A DNA stretch of 64,000 bases from Zizania palustris (Eukaryota > Streptophyta > Magnoliopsida > Poales > Poaceae): NCBI GenBank assembly GCA_019279435.1, contig JAAALK010000284.1:64784773-64848772 (forward strand). Direction: 5' to 3'. The notes below the pieces were generated by a model. The model searched no databases, had not been told where the DNA came from, and worked only from the letters and a program-made list of their open reading frames with translations. The position numbers and the translations under genes were made by a program. This document shows, in pieces, positions 33,258 through 45,170 of the stretch (position 1 is the stretch's first letter; each line of letters opens with the position of its first letter).

Positions 33258-34547
33258 TGTTGACACGAAAAACGTGCCCCACACTTGGGTCAGTTCGACT
33301 GATCGAAAAGTGTGTGGAAACTTAGGGATAGGCCTAAGCATGACGTAGCACCGATGTCGCGTTCTGACTACCCTTAGTCATGATAAGGGGGTTGGAGTCG
33401 CCACACAATTAGATCACACGAAATAATCCAATTAGCCGAAAGAAATATATTAAACAGAATAAAATCAGCAAACCGGTCGGAGCCCGTCTGCTTCAAAGTC
33501 TGGTGCGAAGGGGTCGCCGAAGTATACCTTCAGCGTCCGGTGCGAAGTGTTTTACCGAAGGGTGCCTTCGGCGTTCGGACTGATCCGGTCGAAGATGAAC
33601 TCCGAATGGATCCGGACGTGACAATCACCTCCGAACGGCGGGGTTCGACGCGAAGTCTCTGATACAGCGAAGTACAAAATAATAACCCAAATGCTGTGCG
33701 CAAGCGACTACGTCCAGAGCGAGGTATGAGTGTGGCGAAGCCTGTTGTGACGAAGTGTGCTGGCGAAGCCTGCCGTCGAAGCCTGTAATCTCGCCGAAGG
33801 GTGTCCTGACAACCTCCGAAACCGATCTCTCAGCTTTGGACACCTCCGACGAAGTAGCTCCGAACGTGGGAACCTGCAACAAAGAGAGTTCGAAGTACCA
33901 ATTCGGCCTGAGGACCGAATTCTGCTAAGTGTTGCAGTAGTAGCGAAGGTAGAAATCTGTTACGCAGATTAGCGGATACTTCACAGGCGAAGTAACAAGG
34001 CGATAGCAATCTATTACGTAGATTAACAGATACTTCACAAGCGAAGTAAGAAGGATTACCACTGTTCCTAAGTGGCCGGTGGAGGGCTTCCAGGCAAACC
34101 CATGAAGAGGTACAGAAAAGTAAAGGTAAAATAAATGTGATCAAAGCTAGGGCTTTGAGTTTGATTTGTGTTGTGGGGGGGCTCTACGCTGGCCTCGCCT
34201 CTTTATTTATAGGGGCTTAATCTCTGATCTAATCTGCTATTAATTCGGCTAGATGGAGATAAAAAAACTTAGCCAGAATTGTATACAACTCTATCTCTGC
34301 CGAAGTGGGCTTCGGCTAGGCCCGTCGAGGCCTGCTCCTCAGGCCGAAGCTTCGATGGCAGTGGGCCTCCAAAGGCTTCATGGTCGAAGGCCGTGGGCTG
34401 GCTAGAGGCTTTCGGAGCCCACAGCCCAATGGACCTTCGGTCCTATAGGGATTCGGCCTGACCCCAGACATGTGTATTTTTGGCCAAAATTACCAAAATT
34501 GATATTTTGACAATCTCAGCCATTAATGCCATTTTTTGCTATCAACA
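33258..34547 (-). mobile_element. Gyp-B 3' LTR
   Basis: The 1290-bp LTR, TGTTGACACG to TATCAACA, is followed by the minus-strand polypurine tract (34548-34560). The minus-strand TATAAATA lies at 34204-34211. CTTCGG/CCGAAG hexamers recur throughout. Confidence 0.92.
34204..34211 (-). promoter_or_regulatory. TATA box of Gyp-B LTR
   Basis: TATAAATA on the minus strand, about 340 bp into the LTR, in a CCCCTATAAATAAAG context. The homologous place in the duplicated Gyp-D LTR (near 946) is altered. Confidence 0.6.
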
Positions 34548-34559
34548 CATACCCCCTGC

Positions 34560-34586
34560 CTTTTAGTGAACTAAGTGAACTAAAAG
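34560..34586 (-). promoter_or_regulatory. Stem-loop next to Gyp-B polypurine tract
   Basis: An 8-bp stem (34560-34567 with 34579-34586) and an 11-base loop. Relative to the Gyp-D copies one base pair is exchanged on both sides (C-G to T-A), which keeps the stem. Confidence 0.5.
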
Positions 34587-34748
34587 CACAACGAACTAAA
34601 GACGATACCATCCATATCGGCTTTTCGACACCTTTTACGTTGTTTGCCACACGCTTGGGAAATACTTTTTCAAATACCTACCATTCAAAGCTCTTCGAAA
34701 TCGCTCTCCTTGCAGAGATTCCAACATGTATGCATTGCCGGGAGTGAT

Positions 34749-35693
34749 TTAGGCTTTCTTGAAAGGACCTTCCCAACTATGTGACCATTTAGCAAATTTG
34801 GGACTATTCATGCCTAAAGGCAAAATCGTCTTCCACACCAAATCTCCTACTTGAAACGATTTTGGTTTAACCTTCTTATTGTAGGCTTTGGCTACTCTCT
34901 TTTTATCTACTTCTATGGCTTCTAAAGCCCTTAGTCTCTCATACTCATTGACTGATAAGCCGTCTTGCTTTAACACTCTTAAGGAGCCAAGATCTACCTC
35001 TACAGGTAGAATGGCCTCTTGTCCATATACCAACTCATATGGACTGACTTTGGTAGCACCGTGCTTTGCAATCTTACAAGCCCATAGCGCCTCAGAAAGC
35101 ACTTCATGCCACCTTTTAGGAAACTCTTCAATTTTCTTCTTAATGAGCTTAATCATGGTTTTATTACTAGACTCGGCCTGACCATTGGCCTGAGCATAGT
35201 AAGGTGAAGAGTTTATCAACTTAATACCATAATATTCATCGAAGTCCCTTACTTCTCCAGAAATAAATGAACTACCTTGATCTGTAGTAAGAGTTTGAGG
35301 AATGCCGAATCTATGTATGATGTGCTTCATGATAAAATCACGTACCTCATTGTGAGTCATGTTCTTGAGAGGTACGGCCTTGGTCCACTTAGTGAAGTAA
35401 TCCATCGCCATCAACACGAACCGATGCCCTTTTGAGGAAGGAGGGTGAATCTGGCCGATGAAGTCTAAACCCCAACCTCGAAACTGCCATGGCTTGACAA
35501 TAGGATTGAGTAATGAGGTAGGAGATAACTGAATATTGCCAAACTTCTGACATGCTTCACACCCTCTATAGTACTTGATACAATCTTCAGTCATAGTCGG
35601 CCAATAAAACACTGCTCTTTTGAGCATCCAACTCATTTTTTGGGCCGACTGATGAGTGTCGCAAAGTCCTTCATGGACTTCTCCCGCGGCCAC
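34749..35693 (-). pseudogene. Integrase of Gyp-B
   Basis: A 314-codon open frame covers nearly the whole integrase, which would insert the cDNA into the chromosome. HHCC domain: HEGLCDTHQSAQK..CEACQKFG, residues about 8-50. Core: first aspartate in GLDFIGQIHPP, second in TTDQGSSF, glutamate in ANGQAESSNK; all three are present. The C-terminal part has SPYELVYGQE and GDLVWKTILPLGMNSPKFAKW. The frame stops about 200 bases before the LTR. A stop just upstream of the first residues (near 35710) separates it from RNase H, so it is not joined to the rest of pol. Confidence 0.88.
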
Positions 35694-36092
35694 CTGGGAT
35701 TGTTATTGGTCTAAACACTTCAATAGTACTCCATCGATGGTTCGGCGGTACAATGTATCGTCTATCAACACGAATTTGACTACTTGTTGCCGAACCTTCC
35801 GATCAACCCTTTGGCCAGGGTCTCTCAAATACTGGATGATTGGGATTCTCCAATCGCCCTTATAGGTTTCAGAGGGTCTCGTTGGCTCACCTTCTGAAAA
35901 AATTTCTAAACTACTAACTTCAGGTTGCCCCCCGAGCCATTCTTGTTCCTACCAAAGCCTGGCCGGGCTGGCCGTTCGGAGTGTGCTGGGCCGAAGCCCT
36001 CCGGAGGGTTAGGACTCCGGGGAGCCTTCTCCGTGCGTGAGGCTTCGGCCTATACACTCCAGTGTGCCAGGTCTCTCGGTCGGCAGGGTACT

Positions 36093-36623
36093 CTAGTCCA
36101 GGGTCCTTGGCGCGCAGTGGCCTTCGGCGGCTAGAGGGGTTCGACCCAGAAGGTGCGCCTGCCCACCGTGGCTGGCTTCGACAGTGAGACCAAGCATCGG
36201 CTTGTCTAATACAGAAAATTTTCCCCTCCTGACTTGGTAACCGGATGCTCGCTGAGCCAAATCATTTGCGACTGAATTGGCTTCTCTCGCCACATGAGAG
36301 ATTTTGAAGTCATCAAAAGTAGAAACTATGTCTAGACATTTATCCAAGAAACTATTCAGCAAGCCATTAAAGCATTGAGCATTTTTAGCTACTTGTTGCA
36401 CTACTAACAAAGAATAACCATATGCGTGGACATGTCTAGCACCTATAGATTCTAGTAATTCAAGACCTAGCAATAAAGCTTCGTATTCGGCTTGGTTGTT
36501 AGTGGCAGAAAACTCTAGACGGGCCGAAGTTTCAAAGTGCATTCCATTAGGCGATATGAGAATGACTCCAATACCTTGGCCACTCTTGCAAGCCGAACCA
36601 TCAAAATAAAGTTTCCATGGCAC
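36093..36623 (-). pseudogene. Second RNase H (aRNH) of Gyp-B
   Basis: The domain typical of Tat elements is read from KLYFDGSACKSGQGIGVILISP (first aspartate) through NNQAEYEALLLGLELL (glutamate) to HVAREANSVANDLAQRASG (last acidic residue). The third position reads AYGYSLLVVQQV where GDS is usual, so one metal-binding aspartate is missing. A stop separates it from the RT part at about 36650. 35700-36092 downstream, the linker to integrase, is degraded. Confidence 0.85.
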
Positions 36624-36650
36624 TACCTCAACTAGAGCAATATTATCACT

Positions 36651-38238
36651 CTAGCTGACATCTATGTGGTGATCAACTATAAAGTTGGCTATGATTTGGC
36701 CTTTCATCGCTCTCAGGGGTTCGTAGGCCAAATCGTACTCAATCAACGCGTAAGCCCATTTTCTGATTCTTCCAGTTAGAATCGGCTTCTGTAACATGTG
36801 CTTTATACGGTTTGGCAAACAACAACACATGTAGTAGGGAGAAGATAATGGCTTAATTTGGTACATGCGTAGTAAAGTGATAGACATAATCGCTCCACAA
36901 ATGCGTATCTGGTTTCGGCATCCAGCAGGCGGCGGCTTAAGAATGTGATGATGTACTCTCTCCCCTCTACCTCCTAGGTTAGCACGGCCCCAATCACGCT
37001 ATCTTCAGCAGCGATGTATAGCCGAAACAGAATCCCAGCTTTAGGCGCTCTCACCATAGGCGGTGATGACAAGCACTCTTTGATCTTGTCAAAAGCACTT
37101 TGCTGGCTTGCCCCCCAAGTGAACTCGGCTTCGTTTTTTAGCCGGAATATGGGGACAAAGGCATCAATCTTGCCGGACAAGTTGGATATAAAGCGACGCA
37201 AATAGTTCATCTTGCCTAGCAATTTTTGTACGTCTCTTTTGCATGTCGGCGCTACAATGTTTCTAATCTTCTCAAGTCTCTTAGGATCAATTTCTATGCC
37301 TCTCTCATGAATCATGAAACCTAAGAACTTACCCGCCGACACCAAAAGCACACTTGAGTGGGTTCATTTTCAAACCATACTGTCGTATTCTATCAAAAGC
37401 AACCTTCAAATCGGCTAAATGGTTTCCCATAGCATCCGATTTAACCACGACGTCATCGATGTAAACTTCTAACATAACCCCTTGCAAGTCATGAAAGATT
37501 AATTTCATAGAGTGCTGATATGTGGCGCCAGCATTCTTCAAACTAAAAGTCATGATGACCCACTCGAACAAACCGACAAAACCAGGGCATCGAAAGGCAT
37601 TTTTGTAGACGTCCTCTTCGGCCATAAAGATAACTTAGTACCTTGTGTACTAAAGCATCGTTGATCAGCATGTCGGCTATTGGCATTGGATACTCGTCCT
37701 TTGGAGTGGCTCTGTTCAGATCCCTAAAATCAATACATACCCGTATCTTGCCGCTCCCTTTCTTCTCTACAGGCACAATGTTAGCGACCCATTCCGCGTA
37801 CCTGCATGGCCTAATAAATTCAGCCTTGAGTAGTCGCTCTACTTCTTATTTAACTCGGTCATAGACGGCCGAGTTAAAGTGGAGAGGAGGCTGCTTATAA
37901 GGCCTAAATCCGGACTTGATAGGCAGCCGATGCTCCACGAGCTCGCGGCTTAGTCCTGGCATCTCACTATACTCCCATCCGAAACAATCGACATACGACC
38001 GAAGTAACTTTATTACTTTAGCCTTTTCATCGGGCTGTAAATGTTGGTTTACAAAAGTCGGCCTTGGGATGCTACCATCACCTATGTCAACCTCCTCCAA
38101 GGGATCGGCCGACACAAAACCTTGTCCTAATTTCTCTACTTCGCTAAAGTCCTCGATGGCCTCGGCAATACCATCTTTACTAGACCGATATTGCTCCACA
38201 CGAGACTTTAGCCAATCTAGATTACTCTTGTTAGTCAT
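36651..38238 (-). pseudogene. Reverse transcriptase and first RNase H of Gyp-B
   Basis: Consecutive frames cover SNLDWLKSRVEQYR, GWEYSEMPGLSREL, KGSGKIRVCIDFRDLNRATPKDEYPMP, the thumb-side GATYQHSM, the catalytic YIDDVVVKSDAMGNH (about 37430-37470) and the RNase H region ending KWAYALIEYDLAYEPL..IANFIVDHH. The frame breaks at 37846 (stop), near 37620 and 37340 (shifts), and near 36970-36890. The catalytic residues are retained. It is the best guide for reading the decayed Gyp-E copy. Confidence 0.87.
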
Positions 38239-38243
38239 GGCTA

Positions 38244-38918
38244 TTAATATAAAAATAGCTGTGCTACTCCAGCTGGATTTACAGACACTGGTACAAAATG
38301 TCCTCCAGATACACTAACAAAATCGTAATCTGAAAGATCTCTACCTGACAGACACTCTACTTTGTTATGGATGGCGTCAACCGATACATCAGCCAATGCT
38401 ACTTGGGCCGAAGTATCCGTGGCAATGAACTCTACCTCATTGCTGTCCCACTGTATCAGGCACTGGTGTAGAGTAGAAGGAATGCAACAGTTCGTGTGAA
38501 TCCAGTCGCACCCGAGTGGTACGCTATAGTTACCTTGTACGTCGACGACGAAAAATGCTGTTGGCAACGTCTTGTTGCCCACCGTCAACTCCATAGAGAG
38601 TACGCCCTTGGCCTCAGAGCTCTCACCATTGAAGCCATTGAGCATCAAGTTGGTCTTCTTTAGGTCATCCTCGTCCCTGCCAAGTTTCTTCAATAACGAG
38701 TAAGGCATTAAGTTAATAGTGGCACCGCCGTCGACGAGCATTCGGGAAATCGGCTTTCCATCGATGTGACCTCTAACGTAGAGAGGCTTCAGATGGCGAG
38801 TCGAGTCCTCGGGCTTCTCGAAGATGGCGCTGCGTGGGCTGAGGTTTAATTGAGCGACCTCAGCCTCATCCTGTGGTAGGGTGAACTCGGCGGGCAGCGT
38901 GACGATGTTGATGTCCAT
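38244..38918 (-). pseudogene. Aspartic protease region of Gyp-B
   Basis: A 224-codon frame with LVDGGATINLMPYSLLKKLG as active site, VGNKTLPTAFFVVDVQGNYSVPLGCDWIH, and the SGRDLSDYDFVSVSGG segment preceding RT. It is collinear with Gyp-E 2141-2756. It ends six bases before the next frame starts; the family probably makes one long polyprotein. Confidence 0.85.
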
Positions 38919-38929
38919 CGCCTAGGGCG

Positions 38930-41260
38930 CGGGCCCCTCGGAGATGGGTGAGTAATCGTCGTCGAGCATGTCGTTGTCGTCGTCGCTTGGACTAGGGGCT
39001 GGGTTGGGTATCTCAACCGGCTTCTCCCTCCATACCTGTTTTGTAGAAGGTCGAGGGCGGATTTCTTCGAAGATAGTGTCGCGCTCATCCTCATCTTCCT
39101 TCTCGCACATCTCCTATGCTCGTAGTCATTGTAGGCATCTCTTTTGTGATTTGGACATGCCTGGAGGTGCCCAAGATGGTTGCGGCTTTGTGCCGGGTGC
39201 TACTGTTTGGCTTCTATCAACTCTGGCCAAAGTGGTACTATGCCCTTCGGCCATGCGCGCCCTGTGTTCGGAGGGGCCTTCGCTGCGAACCCCGGTAATC
39301 AGACCGGCCTTGCCCGACCGATCGAACTCAGCTTCGGCGTGGAGCCTAGCCGAAGCATGGGACTTACCTCCGTCATACTTCGATGACAAAGTCTTTGGGA
39401 TTGGGACATCCTGAGACCCAACTCTGATGGTGATAGCTTCGAACTCCCTGACTTCGGCCTCCGCGTGCCCGCACCCTTCGACTTCGCTCTGCATGATCCG
39501 ATTCAGAGGCACCACGGATAGTCTGTGGACGATGCCCCCCTCCGCTGCATCTGTTTGTCCCTGCCATCCATAATACTACGAAGAAAAACAAAGCATAGTG
39601 TTAGGTTGCAGTGGGTACCCCGACCCAAATATGTACGGAGCCCACAGGGTTCCTGCCTAGTCGTACAGTGGAGGCATAGGTGGCTCCAGTGGCCTTGCCC
39701 ACTAAGAGCCGAACCCGTTACCCGGAAGGGGGTTCGACAGAGTTGATGGTGTCTCGGACCACACCAGCGAAGGGTTCTGCCAGGCCGGGGGTATGTTCGG
39801 CCAGTGCGGGCCGAAGCCTCCTATTAGAGCAGTCCAAAATGGTGCGGGGTTTGGCCATTGGGGTTCTTCGGTATGAGCATGCGAGTGCGCGTCTCTCCAA
39901 CAATTACATCCTTCCCCTTAGACGACTCGGCCTGTTCTGGCCAAATCAACACCTTCTTCTCGCCGAGGTCGACGGCGTTGATGGGAAAATGATCTTTATC
40001 CAGCTTCATCTTCGGATTATGGTCTATCTTCAATCGTCCTTCTTCTATGGCCGATTGGATCTGCTGTCAAAAAACATTGTAGTCGTTAGTATTATGTGAA
40101 TGTGAATCATGCCACTTATAGTACGGATGCTTCTTTAACTCATCGGCAGGTGGAATGACTTGACCCTTAGGTAACCTGAGAAGCTGACTTTTTAAGAGAA
40201 AATCAAATATTTTATCACACTTAGTTATATCGAATGAGTACTTGACCTCACTAGGTCGATTCTTTGTGGGAGATGGTCGTAACTCGGAGCAAGTGACATG
40301 TTTATTCTTAGCGTTCCAAACCCATTCAGCCACGTACATGTCGACCGAATCCTCCTCTTCTGATTCCTCCTTGTCAGAGCATTCCATGATGTGGATTTCA
40401 GCCCTAGGCTTGTTAAATGTCTTAATAAACTTCTTATCTTTGGTTTGGCCTTCCTGGACTAGAGCCTGTTGTAAAACTTGGCTAACTTCTAGAAAATTTT
40501 GGTTGTCTAACCTCTCCTTAATCTCGAAACACAGCCCATTAAAAGCTAGTTCTGCCAAGTCCCTTTCCGAAATGTTAAGGCTAAAACATCGGTTTCTAGT
40601 ATCCCTAAAATGTTTGATGTACTCAGAGGCGTTCTCATTAGATTTCTGCTTAACCGATGTCAAATGTGAAAGCCTAAGTTCTGTCTCACCCGTGTAGAAG
40701 TAATCATGGAATTTCCATTCTAAATCATCCCACGTCTGAATGGAGTTCGGCGGGAGTGCCGAAAACCAAGTGAAAGCGGTGCCAGATAGCGAGAGAGAAA
40801 ATAGTCTAACTTTTAGGGCATCTATCCCGCTAACCTCTCCACATTGTGCCAAAAATTGACTAACGTGCTATAGTGTGGTTTTGCTACCCTCGCCGTTGAA
40901 TTTAGTGAATTCAGGTGGTTGGGGTACGGCTTATGGTAAACCCTAACCCGTCCTTTGGGCACGAAGCCGGCACACTCCCTAAACAGTGTGCGGACTCGCT
41001 CTTCTATGTCATCTTGGCATGTTGCCTGCGCGCCTCTCATGTGGGGGCGCGACACACGGTGGGATATCGGCGTGTCAGCCGTGGGCGTCTTCCCTACGCG
41101 CTATTTGCATGACGTGCTCATGTCCGGGTGCCTGCGCCTATGGTGCGGGTAGCGTAGGTACCGGTGCATGGTACGCCATGCTAGTTCGGTCGTAAGTGTA
41201 ATGATTAGCCTCGGCCATAAGTGTTGAGGCCAGAGGCATCATGGTGTTGCTAGTGTTACC
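38930..41260 (-). pseudogene. Gag and gag-protease linker of Gyp-B
   Basis: The clearest part is 40067-40852: ALKVRLFSLSLSGTAFTWFSALPPNSIQTWDDLEWKFHDYF and SEYIKHFRDTRNRCFSLNISERDLAELAFNGL, a retrotransposon gag (capsid) domain, followed by an acidic stretch and KKHPYYKWHDSHSHNTNDYNVF. Downstream (38930-40033) are broken frames of the linker to protease. The N-terminal part (40822-41260) is also broken. The capsid would assemble the particle and bind RNA. No zinc knuckle was found. The first codons are lost with the deletion next to the 5' LTR. Confidence 0.8.
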
Positions 41261-42200
41261 GAAGTGTCTCACCGAAGGGTGCCTTCGGCGTTCGGACTGA
41301 TCCGGTCGAAGATGAACTCCGAACGGATCTGGATGTGACAATCACCTCCGAACGGCGGGGTTCGGCGCGAAGTCTCTGATACAGTGAAGTACAAAATAAT
41401 AACCCAAATGCCGTGCGCAAGCGACTTCGTCCAGAGCGAGGTACGAGCGTGGCAAAGCCTGTTGTGACGAAGTGTGCTGGCGAAGCCTGCCGTTGAAGCC
41501 TGTAATCTCGCCGAACGGTGTCCTGACAACCTCCGAAACCGATCTCTCAGCTTCGGACACCTCTGACGAAGTAGCTCCGAACGTGGGAACATGCAACAAA
41601 GAGAGTTCAAAGTACCAATGCGGATACTTCACAGGTGAAGTAACAAGGCGATAGCAATCTATTGCGTAGATTAACGGATACTTCACAAGCGAAGTAACAA
41701 GGATTACCACTGTTCCGAAGTGGCCTGCAGAGGGCTTCTAGGCAAACCCACAAAGAGGTACAGAAAAGTAAAGGTAAAATAAATGCGATCAAAGCTAGGG
41801 CTTTGAGTTTGATTTGTGTTGTGGGGGGCTCTACGCTGGCCTCGCCTCTTTACTTATAGGGGCTTAATCTCTGATCTAATCTGCTATTAATTCGGCTGGA
41901 TGGAGATAAAAAACTTAGCCGGAATTGTATACAACTCTATCTCGGCCGAAGTGGGCTTCGGCCAGGCCCGTCGAGGGCTCGAGGCTTGCTCCTCGGGTAG
42001 AAGCTTCGGTGGCGTGGGCCTCCGAAGGCTTCCTGGTCGAAGGCCGTGGGCTGGCCAGAGGCTTTCGAAGCCCACAGCCCAATGGACCTTCGGTCCTATA
42101 GGGCTTCGGCCTGACCCCGGACATGTGTATTTTTGTCCCAAATTACCAAAATTGATATTTTGACAATCTTAGCCATTAATGCCATTTTTTGCTATGAACA
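41261..42200 (-). mobile_element. Gyp-B 5' LTR, inner end deleted
   Basis: About 940 bp remain. The TGTTGACAC side (about 285 bases) is absent: homology with the 3' LTR starts at GAAGTGT (41261 against about 33544). A further ~75 bases are missing near 41617. The deletion also removed the primer site and the start of gag. The outer end reads TATGAACA where the 3' LTR has TATCAACA, and the TSD follows. Confidence 0.88.
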
Positions 42201-42205
42201 GCACA

Positions 42206-43049
42206 TCCTTTTGGTCTTATCTTTCTTCATGGCGAAGATAACCAGTGCACCCCAGGGTGAAGTGCTCGGTCGGATGGACCCTTTTTGTTCTAGGTCTTCA
42301 ATATTGCTTTTAACTTTGGCTAGTTCCTTGGCGGCCATCCGGTATGGGCGCTTGGAGATTAGGGTGTTCCCGGGGACAAGTTCGATTCTAAATTCGATGT
42401 CCCGCTTGGGAGGCATCCTTGGCAGGTCTTTCGGGAAGATGTCCATGTATTTTCTAACCACGAGCACTTCTTCTAGGGCTAGCGAGTGAAGGGATACTCC
42501 GCTAGAACCATGGTTGGTCATCTGAAAAGTGACGGCTTCGCCTTATGAGTTGGTCACAGTGACGGACTTGCTGGCGCAATCAATTACTCCCTTGTGCTTC
42601 ATCAACCAGTCCATCCCTAGGATGAGGTTGAGTCCGGAGCACTCGATGAGAACTGGCTCGGCCCAGAATAGTACCCCTTGGATTTCCATCCTTACCTTAG
42701 GGCTGAACAGGTTAGCTAAGGTCTTCTTGCCGGGGGTGGCAATCATCATGGGGGCGGGTAGAGGGAGTACTTCCAAGTCATTTTTTTTCACAAAACCTTC
42801 GGATATGAAGGAATGTGTTGCCCCGGAGTCGAATAATACTATTGTAGGTATGGAATTCGCGGTGAACATACCGAGTACAACTTTAGGAGCCTCCTGGGCT
42901 TCCTTCGTGCTGATATGGTTGACACGGGCATGCACTTCTTGGTTGGGCGTCGTGCCTTGGGGCTTCTTGGGGTGAGGACACTGGTGGGAGTAGTGCCCTT
43001 CCTTCCGGAAGTTGAAGCAGACGACCGGATTTCTGTTGTGGTCCCTCAT
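42206..43049 (-). pseudogene. Zinc knuckle, protease and RT N-terminus of Gyp-A
   Basis: One frame, broken only by a stop at 42543-42545, runs from the end of gag into RT. The knuckle reads CFNFRKEGHYSHQC, so the second cysteine is phenylalanine and zinc binding is doubtful. The protease active site is LFDSGATHSFISEGFV, with GLNLILGMDWL further on. RT begins with DLPRMPPKRDIEFRIELVPG, SKRPYRMA and EDLEQKGSIRPSTSPWGA, and stops at the Gyp-B insertion. It continues at 33257. Confidence 0.88.
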
Positions 43050-44050
43050 GATCGGGGCCTTGGCGGCGGGTGCCGGTTGAGCGGCCGGAGCTGGTGCAGC
43101 AGACGAGGATGCCCAGCATTAGATCCACTAGTGGCATGTGGCGGCCTATAGACTGGCCGAGGATGGTAAGCGGGTGCCGGTGGCAGAGGGACGAAGCGGG
43201 GCCTTTGGGGGTTCGCTTGATGATGCTTGAACGTGATCATCTTCCTCTTCTTGAGGTCCAGCTTGTTCTGCTCAGTCTCTTGGATGAGCGCCATATTCAC
43301 CAACCGCTGGAAGTCGGCGTAGTCGGTGGTGACGAGGATAGATGGAGAGCTCATCCTTAAGTCCCCGGAGGAACTTAGCCTGGCGGAGAGCGTCAGTCTG
43401 CACTTCTTCCGGCGCGTAGCGGGCCAGGCGGTTGAACTCATGGAGATACTCCATGACGGTCCGGCTTCCCTGCTGCAGGTCCCAGAACTCCTGCTGCTTG
43501 ACCGCGACGACTCTGGTAGGGATGTGGGCAGCGTGGAAGGCGATGGTGAACTCCGCCCAAGTCACCTCGTGGTCCTCTGGCTGGGACTTACGGTAGTTGT
43601 CCCACCACTCCGCGGCGAGACCCTGGAGTTGGTGCATGGTGAATGCCACTCGCTCTCAGTCGGTGCAGGGGAGGAGGTCCAACTTCTTCCCAATGGTCTG
43701 GAGCCAATCGCTCGGCCTCCATGGGGTTCGTCGTGCTGAAGAATATTGGGGGCCGCATGGGCAAAAACTCCGAGAGTTGAGGCACGGGAGTGGGGGCTGG
43801 TGAACGTGGGATGGGCTCCACGTTTTGTTGTTGCAGCCGGTCCAACTGAGCCTGTTAGTGCTGCATTTGAGTGAGGAGGGTGGTGATCAACTTGTTTTGA
43901 TTGGCCATCATCTCCGCCAAGGTGGGATGGTTGGCGGATGGTGGCCCACTCTAACGTTTGCCCGTTGCACCCCAGTTGGGCACAACACTTCCGGACAGAC
44001 CATTAGCTTGCCCCTTCTCCATTGTTGGACCCAGTGTTCTGGTTGTCGGC
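43050..44050 (-). pseudogene. Gag (capsid) of Gyp-A
   Basis: Minus-strand pieces: LRPPIFFSTTNPMEAE, then after a shift AFTMHQLQGLAAEWWDNYRKSQPEDHEVTWAEFTIAFHAAHIP and VMEYLHEFNRLARYAPEEVQTDALRQAKFLRGL. These are the retrotransposon gag domain of chromoviruses. Another shift occurs near 43330. The start is probably in the degraded stretch near 44050 (MADNQNTGS-like region). Between 44060 and 44250 there is only AT-rich spacer with a short (TA)n run near 44137. Confidence 0.82.
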
Positions 44051-44454
44051 CATCTTCTGAGCACACAATATTTTTAGTCATAATAGAAAACCTTTAAAAT
44101 AAACTTTACCAAAAAAACAGCCTAGAGGAGCTCATATATATATATATAAGTGGTGGTAAAAATGTTCATAACATCAAAGCTCTTATTTTTAATCCACCCA
44201 CAACACAAGCCGTTGCAGGTGGTACCACACTCACAAAATTATTAAAATCAATCATCGAAAACTATCGTCTACTCGCCATCTGGGCGGTCTCCGTGCTCTC
44301 GGAACCACGAGGGTCCTGAGGAACAGTGGGCTCGATAAAATTCTTGATGATAGGGTCAGCGATGATGGCGGGGCGCGAAGCAGAAGCGTTGGAGCTAAAT
44401 GGTCCGGCGGGGGTGGGGTGTGGCGTGATCCTCTCATGGCGAGGGGCGGGCTCA

Positions 44455-45046
44455 TCAGATGGGCTTCTTCCTCCTCGGAACGAGGGGAATCATCTCCGCG
44501 ATGTCCTTCTGTAGCTGTATAATCTTACGCTGCAGCTCGCCATTTTGTTGGATCAAGCACTTCGTCTCCTGACGAAGAAACTCAACCGCCTCGTGGTGCT
44601 CCTCTACGTCGAGCACGGCCTCAGTATGGAAGTCATCCATAGCCTAGAGAAGACGCATCTACCGGTCCATGACCGGATCGCGGTCGGAGTGGACTCCGAT
44701 GTAGATACTGTGGTGGGCACCGGGAGTGCGCTTCGGCACAAGCTGGAAGGACGAGTTCTGAAGACGATCATCGTAGATCATCCTCAGCTCCATAAGGGCT
44801 TTGGAGGGCGATGTGTTGGCATGCGACATCGAAGGTCGAGCCCTCGAGTGCTGCCGTGAAGAACGGCAGGTGATCGTTGGACCCATGGATGGTGAGGGAG
44901 ACGTCACACAGTCCACCGAACTCCTCCATGTAGACACCATGGAATTCGGGCTCGAAGAGGAACCCGAGGAAGGTCACCATTATCCGGAGCTCCCGGACGA
45001 AGCCCTCGAAGTGACGGCAGAAACTGTGGACTTGGTAGACTGGCAT
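44455..45046 (-). pseudogene. Extra reading frame between primer site and gag in Gyp-A
   Basis: A minus-strand coding-like region sits where chromoviruses normally have an untranslated leader. It starts MPVYQVHSFCRHFEGFVRE at 45046, about 125 bases after the primer site, and continues EFHGVYMEEFGGLCDVSLTIHGS, a shift near 44795, then ELRMIYDDRL, two stops near 44655 and 44643, and a C-terminal predicted coiled coil (EEHHEAVEFLRQETKCLIQQNGELQRKIIQLQKDI). The piece ends at 44455. I do not recognise an enzymatic motif. It resembles, from memory, uncharacterised proteins annotated in grass genomes. 44260-44454 may be a further decayed part. Confidence 0.55.
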
Positions 45047-45170
45047 CTACAAAAACAACAAGTTGAAAAGAATAAGGGAAGGAACAAAGTGATGAAGTAA
45101 GTTTTTGCGAAATAGATTTTATCAAAACTAAGTGTTAGGCTGGTCCGTTTGGCTTCCTACAGTCAAGTCA

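Larger units (their letters stand above)
33258..42200 (-). mobile_element. Gyp-B: full-length Tat-like gypsy element, TSD GCACA
   Basis: 8943 bp with GCACA at 33253-33257 and 42201-42205. On the minus strand: 5' LTR (truncated), gag, protease, RT and RNase H, second RNase H, integrase, polypurine tract, 3' LTR. It is inserted inside the RT of Gyp-A, just before the CVDYRALN block. The double RNase H places it in the Tat lineage. Stops and shifts are fewer than in Gyp-E, but gag-pol is not intact and the primer site is deleted. Confidence 0.93.

Noticed and set aside
39680..40697. Plus-strand frames of 139 and 151 codons
   Set aside because: They are shadows opposite the Gyp-B gag and linker on the minus strand, which shows the real gag motifs.
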